DNA of 64,000 nucleotides from Nitzschia sp. DOCU1. Lineage: Eukaryota; Bacillariophyta; Bacillariophyceae; Bacillariales; Bacillariaceae. Below are positions 9,166 to 20,945 of the stretch, piece by piece. Positions within the stretch are counted from its first letter, which is position 1, and each line of letters begins with the position of its first letter. The stretch covers positions 682,001 through 746,000 of the forward strand of contig OX595997.1 in assembly GCA_951394045.1 (NCBI GenBank), in the 5' to 3' direction. The position numbers were made by a program, and so were the translations under genes. The notes under the pieces are model-generated. The model made no database searches. It saw nothing but the letters and a program-made list of their open reading frames with translations, and had not been told where the DNA came from.

Positions 9166-12100
9166 ATGGTCACCACCCAAGCTTTCCAGGCAGATGCTGT
9201 GGCTAGTAATGATGCAGCAGCCCTGCAAAATTATCTGGAGCGACCCTCCACTCCCTCTCCAACCCCGACATCCTCCAAACGTGCCAAGGTTTCTCCAGAT
9301 GCTGTTGCTAGTAATGATACAGCTCAAGCCCTTCAAGATTGCTTGTCGCGATGTTTTGGATTTAGTTCCTTTCGTCCGGGGCAGTTGGAGGCGATTCAAG
9401 CCGTCTTGAACGGCCAAGATGTGGCCGTATTTTGGGCTGCAGCCTCGGGAAGATCTCTAACTTATACCTTGCCAGCTTTATTTCTACGTTTGCCGCCTCA
9501 ATCTTTACGTAAGAAAGTCGCCATTGTGGTATCGCCATTCATCTCGCTTATGGAAGATCAAGTCGGCAGACTGAATGAGCTTGTCAACATAGGTCAAGGT
9601 GACGTTGCCACGCTTTTAGGATCAGCAAAAAGGGACTACTCGCATGAGGACCGGGCACTGCAAGGTGAATTCCCGCTCATCTTTGTCACGCCCGAAAAGC
9701 TCATGTCACCAGGCTTTTTGGATCGGATGGTTGGAGCCGAGCTCGATATATGTTTGGTGGCCATTGTCGAATCTCACCTCGTTAGGTACGATCCGTTGGA
9801 TGATGCGCATAGTAGCGATCGTGATGGCTTTGTTCCACTGAGTTCTAACAGCATTTCCTGTTGATTTTTCGTTTCTTGTTTCATGTACATAGAGCCTCGG
9901 ATAATAACTTTCGTCCCGAATTTCGTGAAGCTGGATCCATCTTTCGGGATCATCCCCGTTTTTGCAAGGTACCTCTCATGGCCTTGGGGGGTGGCATGGA
10001 ACCTCGCATCCAAACGGACATCATCAAGACGTTGAAACTTCGCGAAGATGTCTTGATTTGCAAAAGGACGTTTGATCGCCCCAATCTAGCGATAAATGTA
10101 TTGCGCAAGAAGGATGCTTGGGATTTTGATGCTTCACTTGGGGCAGCCATGGAGCCACTCGTGCAAAGTCTCATCGAGGAAGAACGAGAAGGCAGCAGTG
10201 GCGCTGCTGATTCCTCGACAATTATCTATGCGCGTACCAAGGCTGAAGTGGACGAAATTTGTAGCTTTTTGCAACAACGTTTAGACGAGAAAAACTCATC
10301 CGTCCAAGTGGAATCATATTATGGGGGTCAAGACTCTTGTCCGGCAGAACGATTCCAGACTCTTGTCAACTTCTTGGAGGGTGAAACTGCCGTCGTGGTC
10401 GCTACCGTTGCCTTTGTTATTGACAAACCAGATATCCGACGAGTCATTCATTTTGGACCGCCCAAGACAGTAGAACAATACTATCAGCAATTCGGACAAG
10501 CTGGGCGTGATGGATTGCCCGCCGAGTGCACCATGTATTTCTCGCCTCATGATTTTGATAAGTATCAAACCAATTTTTATTTGGGATCCTCGTATGATGA
10601 AACAAGAGCAGCCAATGTCCAAAGCATCCGAGCTTTCAAGAACTTTGCCTTGAATAAAGAAACGTGCCGCCGTAAGGCTCTATTGGGGATATTTGGGGAA
10701 ACGCCTAGTTTTGGACAACATTGTGGAACGTGTGATATGTGCCAGACCCGGCACCATCATGGAGACGCTCGAGATTGCGGACCCTATGCTCGTCTTGTGT
10801 TGCTTGCTGTGTCGAAACTGCGGAACCAAGGCATGACAGCAGTTTTAAATGTGTTGGGAGGAAAGATTGTTGAATACTTTAGGTACACGTTCGGTACAGA
10901 TGCTGAAAAACTCAAGGTTCGGCTCGAAACAGAGAGGGCGGCCCTTCCAACCAAAAAGATTACGCAAAAGCAACTCAAGGAACTCGTAACTGCCTTGATT
11001 CAAGGCAATTACATCTCGGAAACTACCATACATTCTGTAGTCAATGGCTTTTCTCGTTCTTGGGCGATATTTTCGTTGACAGAGTTGGGCGCCAGGGCAT
11101 TGCAGGATCCAGATTACCCTATCGTGTTGTCTGTCCCTTGTTTTGTTCGTAAAGCCGAGAAAACAAAAGAAATTCGAAAGAAACGGGCCCTATAACAACT
11201 TCAAGACGGTGGAATCGGTTTGGAATAGTTACCTCAGGACGAAGTCGAAATGGGAGATGGCGAAGTCATTCGAGCCTATCTTACTTGGATTCATCGTCTC
11301 GAGACTTTGGAAAATTGTGGAAATACAGAATGACTTGCTCAAATGCAAGAGCTTTCTTTGGAGTTGATCCACGATTGGGGCACCAAGACAGCGACACGAC
11401 TGCAAATGGAGCCAGCTGCTGTCCTTCGCGAACACGTCTTGTATGTCGTGGCCCATCAAGCTGAGAGTTTGCCAGCGGGGCGACTCATGTTGCCGAAGAA
11501 GCTGGCGCGATCCAGAGCTCGAACTCGGGATTTTCAATCCTTGGCCATGATCGTCAACACGTGGCTAAAACGCTATGAACGGACTGCTGCAGAAATTTCC
11601 AAGCTAGATGATCCTCCATTAAAACTGCCTGGTGGCCCGATCAAACACACCAGATGGGTCTATGCCATATACAAGCCAAACCCAGTGACGGGCGTGGCGT
11701 GTTGGGAATCCTCTTACCATCGCTTTGCTCAAGGCGAATCGCCCGCCTCGATTGCCAAGCATCCTACCAATATAACCACCCCTTGCTTGTCACGACCATA
11801 TTGGGCCATATTCGACAGGCGGTGTTGCATGGCCGTGTCGTTGACTTGGCGCGACTCGCTGAGGCGTGTGTGTCCGCAGGGAAACCATTGCCGACTCGAT
11901 CCGAGTGGCGAAAATTGGAAAAAGCCGTGAGGAAAATGGGCATGTCTGTAGTGGGTAACCCTGCTACATCGGGTCTTTGGTTTTCCAGGTACAGAATGAC
12001 GGACTTGTTGCGTCCCATTGAAGGGAATGTATGTTGCGATACTTCTAAGTTTGATCGCTCCATAAGACAAAGGAAACTCTTTAGTACCTGGTGCGAACGC

Positions 12101-12196
12101 CTCGAATGGTACCAACTACTCAAACGGGTAGGAATTCCCCCTGAATTTGAGGAACAAGCGATCAAATCTGAGGAACCATCGATCAAATCTGAATAA
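9166..12196 (+). pseudogene. RecQ-family helicase relic, catalytic motifs lost
   Basis: The first ATG is at 9166. An intron at 9786-9892 (GTACGA...ACATAG, 107 bp) restores an ungapped RecQ reading, E-S-H-L-V-R-A-S-D-N-N-F-R-P-E-F. The open spliced frame is 640 residues, ending at TAA 11193-11195. It covers both helicase lobes, the zinc region (C-R-R-K...C-G-T-C-D-M-C) and a winged-helix-like part. Catalytic motifs are eroded: Walker A has G-R-S instead of G-K-S, D-E-A-H is V-E-S-H, T-A-T-A is G-G-G-M, A-F-G-M-G-I-D is A-F-V-I-D, and G-R-A-G-R-D is G-Q-A-G-R-D. After the TAA the same frame still reads protein-like (HRDC/HTH_40-type tail) but has further stops at 11226 and 11331. A frame switch near 11770 is needed to reach V-T-T-I-L-G-H-I and the final stop at 12196. 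This fits a pseudogene; a truncated ATPase-dead protein is the alternative. Confidence 0.75.
9786..9892 (+). other. Intron in the RecQ-like gene
   Basis: The donor AG|GTACGA and acceptor GTACATAG| join phase 2 to phase 1. The result aligns to the RecQ motif II-III linker without gaps. The intron also contains an in-frame stop, so it must be removed for translation. Confidence 0.8.
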
Positions 12197-12536
12197 GGAG
12201 GTGCTCATTTTATTATTAGATCTTTACATTGTAATCCATCAAGGACATTGCATTTTGTCTCTCTCATGAGTACTCTAGCAAAAATCGCATGTTTCCCGCC
12301 AAAATATGGACTGCATCGACTCAATCTTTTGGACGCACCACCGCCGACGACGATGATGACGAGAGCGCAGAAAACGGCGAGACAAAATTCTCCCAGAGGC
12401 ATCAGGTGACAGTAACAAAGACGAATCGTCCATGATTGTCATCTAAACCAGAATGTGTGCAGGATAACCAGAAGTCGCTAGTCTCAAGTCGGTCGACAGG
12501 GTTGTAGCATTCTGCTTTCTGGCACCAGCACCTCCC
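12197..12536. other. Short intergenic region upstream of DNA ligase
   Basis: 340 bp between the RecQ relic and the ligase ATG. No gene or repeat seen; it should contain the ligase promoter. Confidence 0.5.
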
Positions 12537-15388
12537 ATGAGTGGCCAGAACGATGACGACGACGAACATCGCATCGCCACCCTTCAGAGCATTTGTGAAG
12601 GCATTACTGTGGATCGAGCCGAAGAGTTGCTGGAAGCTGCCAATGGTAGTTTGGAACGTGCTATCGACATCTTTTTTCACCAGCAGCAACAGGAGCCTGC
12701 TAGTATCGAGCAACCGATTGTTCTTCTTGTGGACGACGACGAAAATGATGGGCAGAAACAATCTCCATCCATTCGTCGACCCCTAATAACTACTGCTGCA
12801 GCTACGTCCACACCACGAGCCTCACCTGCGTCTCCATCCAAGAAGAAGAGATCACCGCCACCAAAAGCGAAAACACCGAGCCCAGCATTCGGTCGCAAAC
12901 AGGCACGTCTTGACGTTTTCTTTGGTGCCCCCAAATCTGAAGCATCCTTGAAATCCGAGGAAAATTATCCGTCGGAGGTGAAAGAATCCGCTACTTATTC
13001 GATAGAGGAATCCGATACAGCCTTGCTCAAGTCTACAACACCATCTTCCATTCCAAACGCCGACGTAAAAGTTGTGGATATTGAGGAATCTACGACCACC
13101 AACGCATCATCCGACGACAAACAACTAAACTCTTCTACTACATCAAAACCTCTTATATCAGCTTCCGTGGAAGAAACGGCAGACATTTCGTTTCAGCGCC
13201 TTGCCGAGACTTTGCAGCAACTGTCAGATACTACAAAACGTCTCGTCAAATTGGATGTTTTGAAAACATTTATTTTGCACATTGTACATCACCCCAGTCT
13301 TGCAGCAGAATCCAAATCCAAGACATTGACTTGCGGACTTTTGTTACTATTGGGCTTTCGAGGTGGTGGTGCAAATCAACAGGCGCCCATGGATGTGGGT
13401 GGTTCGGCCCTTTCCAAGGCACTGCAGACTATATTGGGAACGTCCCGGGTGCAACTTTCCAAAGCCTACCGACAATATGGTGACATGGGCGATGCGGCAG
13501 CCTCCTTGTTTCAAAAAAAGACATTTTTTGTGACAAAGACTATCAAGATATTGTCACTTGTCCAAGTCTTTGAAAGCTTAGAGAAAATTGTGGGCACCGA
13601 AGGTCGCGATGCCAAGCAACACATTTTGCTGCAACTGTTGCGAGCTTGCAACACCAAGATGGAAATTCGATTTTTAGTGCGGCTTTTGATTGGCAACATG
13701 CGAGTCGGAGCCAATCTCAAGACAGTTTTGGCAGCATTGGCCATGTCGTTTGTTGTTGTGCCCGAGAAGAAGGAGGACACCGACAATGCGGAGGCAACCA
13801 AAAGGGCAGTGGCCCTGGTTCAAAAGACACACGATCTCTGCCCCAACCTCCAAGCCATCATCGAGGCTCTCCTCAAGGGAGGATTAGAGCAAGTTTCGAA
13901 AGATTGTAGTATTCAGCTATTAACTCCGATTGCTCCAATGTTGGCGCATCCAATTCATTCACTGGAACAAGTCGCCAAGGCAATGGGGGCGGATGGTGAT
14001 GGTGGCAGCGTCAACGGAATGACCATGGAGTGGAAGTACGATGGCGTTCGTGGTCAGGCGCACTATGATGGTACTACAATCAAGCTCTTTTCTCGGCACA
14101 TGTTAGAAACGACAGAGCAATACCCGGATGCCGCCAAGGGGATACTGAATGCCCGACGAATGGAAAAGACGGTCGAGTCTTTTATCATGGACGCAGAGAT
14201 TGTAGGCGTTGAAGGAGAGGGCGACGAGCTGCGATTGCTTCCTTTTCAAGACTTGTCTCGCCGGAAGAAAAAGAATGACAATGGACAAGGTGTCCGAGTC
14301 AAAGTATTTGCCTTTGACCTTATGTTTTACGGAGTGTCGTACATTGACAAAGCTCTGGCAGAACGCCAGGCGACGTTGAGGGAATTCTTTGCCGAGACAG
14401 ACGATTTTGCCTTTGTATCGTCACAGCCGCTGCCCACGTTTGATGAGGGAAGAATATGTGCGTTTCTAGAACAAGCTGTGGCAAAGGGAGCTGAAGGTCT
14501 CATGTTGAAAATGTTGGGCACGGCGGCGAAAAGCAGCGACGAGCTATCAAAGGCAACGACGAGCCCCTACGAAGCGGGAACACGCAGCCACAGTTGGCTC
14601 AAGGTCAAACGTGATTATGTTGCTGGATATGCGGATACTATTGATGTAGTACCTATTGGGGCGTGGTACGTGCGATTCTTCAAAAGTGGCACGATAACTG
14701 TATTAGTCCGTCTTCTCACATTTTTTGCAGGTACGGCCATGGACGAAAGGCGCAGAAATCGTTTCTTTCTCCAGTGCTACTCGCAGTGTATGATGAAGAG
14801 GAGGATGTTTATCGATCCATTAGTAGATGCATGAGTTTTACAGATTCCATGTATGAGGCCATGCGAGAATTCTACTTTCGAGGAGCACCATACCCGGCCA
14901 ACGTTGGAATTGAAGCAAGCAACAATGGGGAAGCGAATGCTAATGAAGCGACAAGACACGACATTGACATTTTGGAGGAGGAAGAGGAAGAAGGCGAGAG
15001 TGACTCGGAAGGTGAAGACGATGAGCAGCCAAACAGCACGGCAAGTCAAGATGGAGTTGAAGAAGAATCCCTGGTGAATTGCTATGCAAGCAGACCATCG
15101 TCGGCGTATGTCATCACCAACGAGTCCCCGCCAATATGGTTCAAGCCCATGGAAGTCTTTGAAGTTTCCTTTGCCGACATGTCCTTGTCTCGACAACATA
15201 CGGCTGCAGCTGGACTCGTCGACGATCCGGAAGGTCGGGGAGTGGCGTTGCGGTTCCCGCGTTTCAAGAGACGACGACCAGACAAGAGGCCGGACCAGGC
15301 CACTACCAGTATGCAGATTGCCCAGCTGTTTGCCCAACAATCCAAACAAGGTAGTAGCAGCAATCGACAAAATCGCAAGTCGCACTAA
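12537..15388 (+). CDS. LIG1: ATP-dependent DNA ligase I with UBA-like domain and PIP box
   Basis: This enzyme seals nicks in replication and repair, probably in the nucleus. Two exons, 12537-14665 and 14731-15388, encode 928 residues. The intron (G|GTACGTGCG...TTTTGCAG) restores G-A-W-Y-G-H-G-R-K. Residues 10-45 resemble a UBA/CUE fold (L-Q-S-I-C-E-G-I ... A-A-N-G-S-L-E-R-A-I-D-I-F-F). Q-A-R-L-D-V-F-F near residue 121 fits the PCNA-binding PIP box (Q-x-x-L-x-x-F-F). The DNA-binding domain spans about 215-430. Motif I is E-W-K-Y-D-G-V-R with the adenylated lysine near 499. Motifs III (M-D-A-E-I-V), IV (E-G-L-M-L-K), V (W-L-K-V-K-R-D-Y) and the C-terminal L-R-F-P-R-F block are present. An acidic insertion lies in the OB-fold part near residue 790. 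It looks complete and functional. Confidence 0.92.
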
Positions 15389-15448
15389 GCATAGTGTACA
15401 AGGAAACTATACAAGTTGTTACATTAGTTGGAGAACAGTTCTCTTCGT

Positions 15449-17688
15449 TTAGTTGTTCGAGGTGATGATTCGCATCCCTCGGAGTTGACTGACTTTCATG
15501 GCAAAATTTTCATCGGGGCAACTGATAAACATGGCATTGATAGGCACATCGAGCGCTTGCGAAACCCATTCGACGGTTGCCGCATTGAAATGACTTTCGA
15601 TATGGAGGAGACTAATCTTCACTTTTGGATATAACACGTCCATAAGCTTGACGTGTTCCGTCAGCGAAGCGGCGTCGGTTTCATTCGAGCAGTGCACCAC
15701 AATGATCTTGTTGGTTTGTTCATTCTGCTGAATGTACAACATGGCCTTATTGAGCATGTGCAAATCATCGTGTTTGCAAAAAAAGACAAACGGCACGTCC
15801 TGCACGCTTTTCACAGCCGCCGACAATGCCTGAATGCAAGATTGACGTGGTTTGGGTGGAGGCGGCGGCGCGTAGAGTAACGCTTCGGCATCGACATCTC
15901 CTGAAGTGTTGTGCATCAGCGGTTTGTCTTCGCTTTGTAACGTATCGTCGTCACTTTCTTCCGAATCCGTATCACCCAAAAGCTTCTTGTTCTTTTTGGG
16001 CTTGAGAATCTTGTAAATTAAACGCATGATTCGGACACGTTGAAACATGATCAAGACCAAGACTCCCACAATGAGAAAATACACAAAAAAGTAGGTCAAT
16101 AGTTCTGGTTTTCCCAAAACATTGCCCAAAAGCGCAATGACCACGGCGGCCAGTCCCACCACTGACGTGAGCCACCCCGAGCTAACTTCTCGTGGCAAAG
16201 CCGGGCGTTTCACCTTGAGCAAAATATTACCAAACGCAAAAATGGTCATGACCGACAAGAAGGCATAACAATAGACACCCCCCAATGCTTCGACATCGCT
16301 GTCCAGAATGACCACTTGCGATACACACAAGATAAAGAATCCCACCAGAATAAAGGAATCCGTTCCCGTCCATGGATTTTTAATCAAAAAGAATTGTGGC
16401 AAGCATCGGTCCATGCTCATTCGTCGAATCAATCCATTTATACCGACATAGCCCGTCAACAAGGCCGCCGCCAAGACAATAAAGGCATCCAGCGAAACAA
16501 TCGTACTCAGAATGGGGCCCATGACAAAATGTTCTGGAAAGTGTAATTGCGTCTGAATCCAATGTCCCATCACATGAGCCGTTCTCGCCAAGACGGTATC
16601 CTTGTGTTCATAAATATCATCCACATCCAATGCGGCAAACGAAATCAATGACAAGAGAGGATTAAAGAACATGACGCCGGCCCACATGTTACGTAATGTC
16701 TTTGGGAATACTCCTGGTGCCTGTTCTTCGACAAATTGCGAGCTCGTTTCAAAGCCAGAGACTCCCAACATGGCGGATGAAAAGCCATAAAACAAGGCTG
16801 TCCAAAAGGTACCTTCAATCATTTCTCCCGCCGCATCGACGCTGGGATAAGGAGACGCTAGATTTTCAATAATCCGTCCTGGATGAAAGCACATGAAAAT
16901 AATTCCTATCGTGGACAACAAGGTCAATACACCCACGTGCATGCAAAAGACAGCCTTGGCGACAAACGCCGATTCTTGCATGCCCATATTAGTCAAGATG
17001 CAAAAAAAGAACAACAGCAATATAGTTGCTGTTTCCTTATTAATGGCATCTTCCGGCAATACGGTTTGTAGATACGCGACCGCTTCCAGGGCCGACACGA
17101 CGCCCGTCGTAATATACGCAATAATGGCAAAGACGGCTGCCATGGAAGCGACTTGTTTGGAGGTACAATTCAATAGAATATTGTACGTTCCTCCATTACA
17201 AGGCAATGCCATGACAGTTTCATGATAAATGCCACGAAACAAGTACAAGACGATACCCACCAACGTCAAGCAAAGAGGAGCTAATTTGCCCGCCGACAAG
17301 GTCACTAGCCCTGAAACGTAGAACGTAGATGACAAAATATCATTGCCCGAGATGCTGGTAGCTTCCAATTCATTCAACAGGACGCGTCCATTTTCTTTGA
17401 TTTGTAAATTTTCATCAATGGCATAAATTTCCGAAGCCGATGGCGTCGTTCGAACATCGTAGGATCCATATCCAGCAAAATCATGAGAATCTTGGAGCGA
17501 AGTAAACAACGGAGATTGAAGGATGAGAATATACAAGTCCTCGCTTATTGCCGATCGATCGAGTCTGTGTCAAGGACTCTCCCGATATACGTACCAAAAC
17601 GTTTCCGAGCGGCACCGGGTGGAGTCCATAGCCAGGAACTTTTATCGAGCTCCTGATATAACAGTTGCTTTTTAGTCTTTTCCGCCAT
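15449..17688 (-). CDS. APC-superfamily transporter with cytosolic C-terminal domain
   Basis: Exon 1 is 17595-17688 and exon 2 is 15449-17490. The 104-bp intron (G|GTACGTAT...CTCCAAG|) joins K-R-F to D-S-H-D-F-A-G-Y-G in phase. The product has 711 residues. About 12 hydrophobic segments between residues 80 and 510 include G-V-S-G-F-E-T-S-S-Q-F-V-E-E-Q, typical of amino-acid/polyamine permeases (APC fold). An acidic linker (T-D-S-E-E-S-D-D-D) leads to a soluble tail of about 140 residues with alternating beta/alpha pattern, resembling the universal-stress-type or SLC12-type cytosolic domains found behind APC carriers. The substrate cannot be read; amino acids are the default. Its stop lies 60 bp from that of the convergent DNA ligase gene. 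Confidence 0.75.
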
Positions 17689-18175
17689 GGTGTTGTTGTT
17701 GATGTGATTGTGATTGTTTGAGAAAGCAAGTGAATGACTAGCCAGCTAGTATAGTCGGCAGGAGAAGGAGAGAGAGGGAAGAAGAAAATGCCAGAGAGAA
17801 AGAAGGAACCTCCAGCCCCCAGTCTTCGACAGATGCTGCTATCTTTTTCGACGCTAAAATGATGCCGATGGAGTGGGGTTGTGCAATTTCACTAAATTGT
17901 GAGAATCTGACTTGCGGAGTACCAATTCGTCGGAGTATCTCACACTGACTTAACGCAAAAGGATCTGACGTATGTCCTTGGCATATCTTTTCGTTAAATG
18001 AGGCAGAATGGTTCCTGCCACCGACGTTGCCAAATCCTGCCGTTGCATTTGATACACAGGATTTGCATCCGACTGCCGTTTCGAAGAAAATGGAAGGTGG
18101 AGATTCATTCCACTCTTGTGTCTTTCGAGATCTACCGACTATTGTAGATCGAACACATTCTACACAGCAACAATC
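17689..18175. promoter_or_regulatory. Shared upstream region of two divergent transporters
   Basis: About 490 bp between the ATG of the APC-type carrier (minus) and that of the MFS carrier (plus). A purine-rich stretch at 17760-17810 (gagaaggagagagaggga) is the only compositional feature. No specific operator could be defined. Confidence 0.35.
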
Positions 18176-19810
18176 ATGTTTTATCTTTATGATTTGACAA
18201 CCTACACCAAAAATTATGGTTCCATGGCGTCTACATTGGATGATGCTGACGAGGATGACGCCGCCGCCGAAGACTTACTACGAACCACGGCCTGGAGCGA
18301 CGGGGAAGAAGCCTCGTGGCATGGCCAACCCAGACGAAGAAAACGACGCAACGAACGGCTCTTGAATATTGACGAAGCTGTTCAAAGTTTGGGTATGGGG
18401 ACCTTTCAATATCGTGTGGGATTGGCCGCGGGACTCTTATTGGCGGCCGATTCCATGGAAGTTGTTCTCCTAGCTTATCTTTCCAATATTTTTCAAAATC
18501 AAAATCAATTGGATCCAGCCGCTGGAGTGGCAGCCGAAAATAGTGTGGATGCCATGAATATGGTAGTCTTTCCGGTCGGTGTGGTGGGCGCTCTAGTGTG
18601 GGGCATGCTGGGCGACATGTGGGGACGCCGCAAAGTCTTTTTGGCATGTTCGGCTACCATTGCTGTCTTTGGATTTGCCACTGCCCTCTGCAATTCGTAT
18701 ACATGGCTATTATTGACGAGATTATTGGTGGGATTTGGCATTGGTGGGTTGACGGTGCCCTTTTGCACCTTTTCGGAATTTTTGCCTCCTTCGCAACGAG
18801 GCACCAACCTGGTTGCCGTACAAGCCTTTGGTATTGTCGGCGGCCTGTTAGTTCACTTGACTCTGCAGCAACAAAATCAAGAGTGGCGATCCATGGTGGT
18901 CTTGTTGACAATTCCTAGTGTACTGGCCTTTGGTTTGGGCATGTCGGTCGTGCCGGAATCGCCCCGGTGGCTCCTCAGCCAAAATCGACACGATGAAGCT
19001 TTGGGTGTACTTCGAGTCGCTGCCAAGGCCAATGGCAAGGACCCCGACGTACTCTTTCCGGCTGGAATCATGTTGTATAGCCATGAACCACAAGGCAATG
19101 AATCCAAATTTGCCATGCAGACACTCTTTTCAGCAGGATGGTTGAAATTGACCTTGACGCTGGTGCCCACGTATTTTGGCATGGCCTTTTTAAATCATGG
19201 AACCATATCCTTGGCCGTGTCGGTATTTGCCAATGATGATCGACAACAAGATTATCAAGCGATTTTTACCGCTGGATCCCAGTTTGCAAGTTTGTTTTTG
19301 GTCGTCTTTTTAATTGATGGCTTTGGACGAGCATCGACCCAATGTCTGGCGTATGCGGTGGGTGGGATACTCTGTTTGGCGATTTCTCTCTTGGAAGATT
19401 CGGATTCTACGCTGAGTCCCAATGTCGTCTTGGTCTTGACCTTTTTGGCACACACGTGCATGTTTGGTGGAAAATGTGCGACCTGGATTTCCACGACGGA
19501 AATTTTAACGACCGAACTGCGAACGACCGGTCATGGATTGGCCAATGGCTTTAGTCGAGTGGGTGGATTCTTGTCGTCCTATGTTATTGGGCGAATCTAT
19601 TCCTTACCATCTGTGGGTTTGGTGTTGTTTGTTTTGAGCTTGTGGGTGGCATCGACGGCTAGTAAATTACCCGAAACCAATGTCAAGGAAATGGGAGTTG
19701 TGTATTATCCTCTCAACAACAGCAACAACGGTCGGCGGCGTCGGCAACGACGAGGTGATGCTGTGGCGTGTTCGGCATCGTCCGTCTCTGCCGATCGTGA
19801 TGTATTATAA
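18176..19810 (+). CDS. MFS transporter, sugar/SV2-like
   Basis: The product is 544 residues from the ATG at 18176, or 528 from 18224 (M-A-S-T-L-D-D). An acidic and basic cytosolic N-terminus of about 80 residues precedes about 12 membrane segments. Family signs are G-D-M-W-G-R-R-K after segment 2 (motif A), V-P-E-S-P-R-W-L-L before the central loop (as in sugar/organic-ion porters), and V-F-L-I-D-G-F-G-R-A-S after segment 8. The tail is Arg/Ser-rich (R-R-R-R-Q-R-R). The pattern fits the SV2/SLC22-like branch of the major facilitator superfamily. Substrate unknown. No intron is needed. It is divergent from the APC carrier. Confidence 0.8.
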   Translation: MFYLYDLTTYTKNYGSMASTLDDADEDDAAAEDLLRTTAWSDGEEASWHGQPRRRKRRNERLLNIDEAVQSLGMGTFQYRVGLAAGLLLAADSMEVVLLAYLSNIFQNQNQLDPAAGVAAENSVDAMNMVVFPVGVVGALVWGMLGDMWGRRKVFLACSATIAVFGFATALCNSYTWLLLTRLLVGFGIGGLTVPFCTFSEFLPPSQRGTNLVAVQAFGIVGGLLVHLTLQQQNQEWRSMVVLLTIPSVLAFGLGMSVVPESPRWLLSQNRHDEALGVLRVAAKANGKDPDVLFPAGIMLYSHEPQGNESKFAMQTLFSAGWLKLTLTLVPTYFGMAFLNHGTISLAVSVFANDDRQQDYQAIFTAGSQFASLFLVVFLIDGFGRASTQCLAYAVGGILCLAISLLEDSDSTLSPNVVLVLTFLAHTCMFGGKCATWISTTEILTTELRTTGHGLANGFSRVGGFLSSYVIGRIYSLPSVGLVLFVLSLWVASTASKLPETNVKEMGVVYYPLNNSNNGRRRRQRRGDAVACSASSVSADRDVL

Positions 19811-19972
19811 TGTTTAGTAACTTAGTAGCAGTAAATGCTTTCACGGGATGAAACTAGAGTAGTCGCATCTACAAACACCAGGAAAACTTGCCCGATGACG
19901 AAGCGCCGCACTTTGGAGTGGTTTGGGCGGAGTTGTTCGAACAGAAGTGCTTTTACGTAGAGTAGTTGCATC

Positions 19973-20142
19973 TTTGGAAGGAGCCGGCAACGGCGTCCAA
20001 GTATTTGCATCTCGTCGCCCCCATCAATAGTGATTATCTACACTACTAGTAGTGCTGCTGTAAGCCCGCTGGGAAATTCTAGTAGGGGAATCGTTTCAAC
20101 GAAGTCAGCCGCAGCAGTTTCATGGTTTGAGGCACTCTGAAG
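19973..20142 (+). repeat. Inverted repeat, left arm
   Basis: It pairs with the reverse complement of 23453-23621 over about 170 bp with small indels. It starts 163 bp after the MFS stop codon, outside that gene. Confidence 0.7.
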
Positions 20143-20681
20143 CGGTCTCACGGCAATTGTAGGCTCAGCAACCTATTACCTAGCCCAGCAGCAACAACTT
20201 CACCAATAGCTAGTACTCAAATGGCATGTTGCTTCCACAGGGGGCTTGCTACTACTACTAGTAGGTTTCTCAAGGCAGCAGCAGCAGGCTGCTTGTTGTC
20301 ATCACATCGACATCAGCAGGTTCCTCCTCCAATTTCCGCCCAACACTACCACTAGCTAGTACTACCGTTGTGGAGGAGGGCGCAACGAGGGGAACCAGCA
20401 CCAAGTCATCATCTAGCTACCACAACTAGTACTACTAGTAGGAGGTAATGGAGCCGGCCGCAGGCGGTCGTAATCATCACGATCATGATCTACTACTACT
20501 AGCATTCATAGTAACCTTTTACAGAACACGTTGCGTATGTACATAATCGCGGAACGAGACGAGGAGGTCAACGTGGTAACTCTCTTCATTTCTCTCGCCG
20601 CCAGCACCAGTCTCATCGATCGTCAGCACTGAGGCCGACTGGCGCATACTACTAATATTCTGCTCCTCTCAGCAGATGTCA

Positions 20682-20945
20682 TCAAGGAAACAAGAAGGGC
20701 CGCGATGATGTTGCTTGTTGGTCGTCATCCCTCCTCAAAACCGCTTCATCGGAACAATCGGTTATGTCCAAGGCTTGGTCAATAATTTTCATAACGTCAT
20801 CAACAACGACCTCGCGGCGGTTTCCACCCGGGGATCTGCTGCCCTCGAAATCATTCTTGTCGCCACTTGGTGACCGCCGCGTGGTCGCCGTACTGCTGGT
20901 ACTATCGGCGGAACGTAGTAGGTTGTGCTTCTTGTCAAAAGTCAT
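20682..20945 (-). CDS. Small low-complexity open frame inside the repeat block
   Basis: 87 residues from an ATG at 20945, rich in Ser, Arg and Asp, with one amphipathic stretch (V-V-V-D-D-V-M-K-I-I-D-Q-A-L-D-I). I do not recognise it. It could be a first exon or a chance frame. Listed because it has a true ATG and acidic/basic protein-like composition. Confidence 0.2.
   Translation of the reverse strand: MTFDKKHNLLRSADSTSSTATTRRSPSGDKNDFEGSRSPGGNRREVVVDDVMKIIDQALDITDCSDEAVLRRDDDQQATSSRPFLFP

Noticed and set aside
14666..14730. Frame change near the end of the DNA ligase as a possible frameshift
   Set aside because: A canonical 65-bp intron with GTACGT donor and TTTTGCAG acceptor restores the conserved motif exactly.
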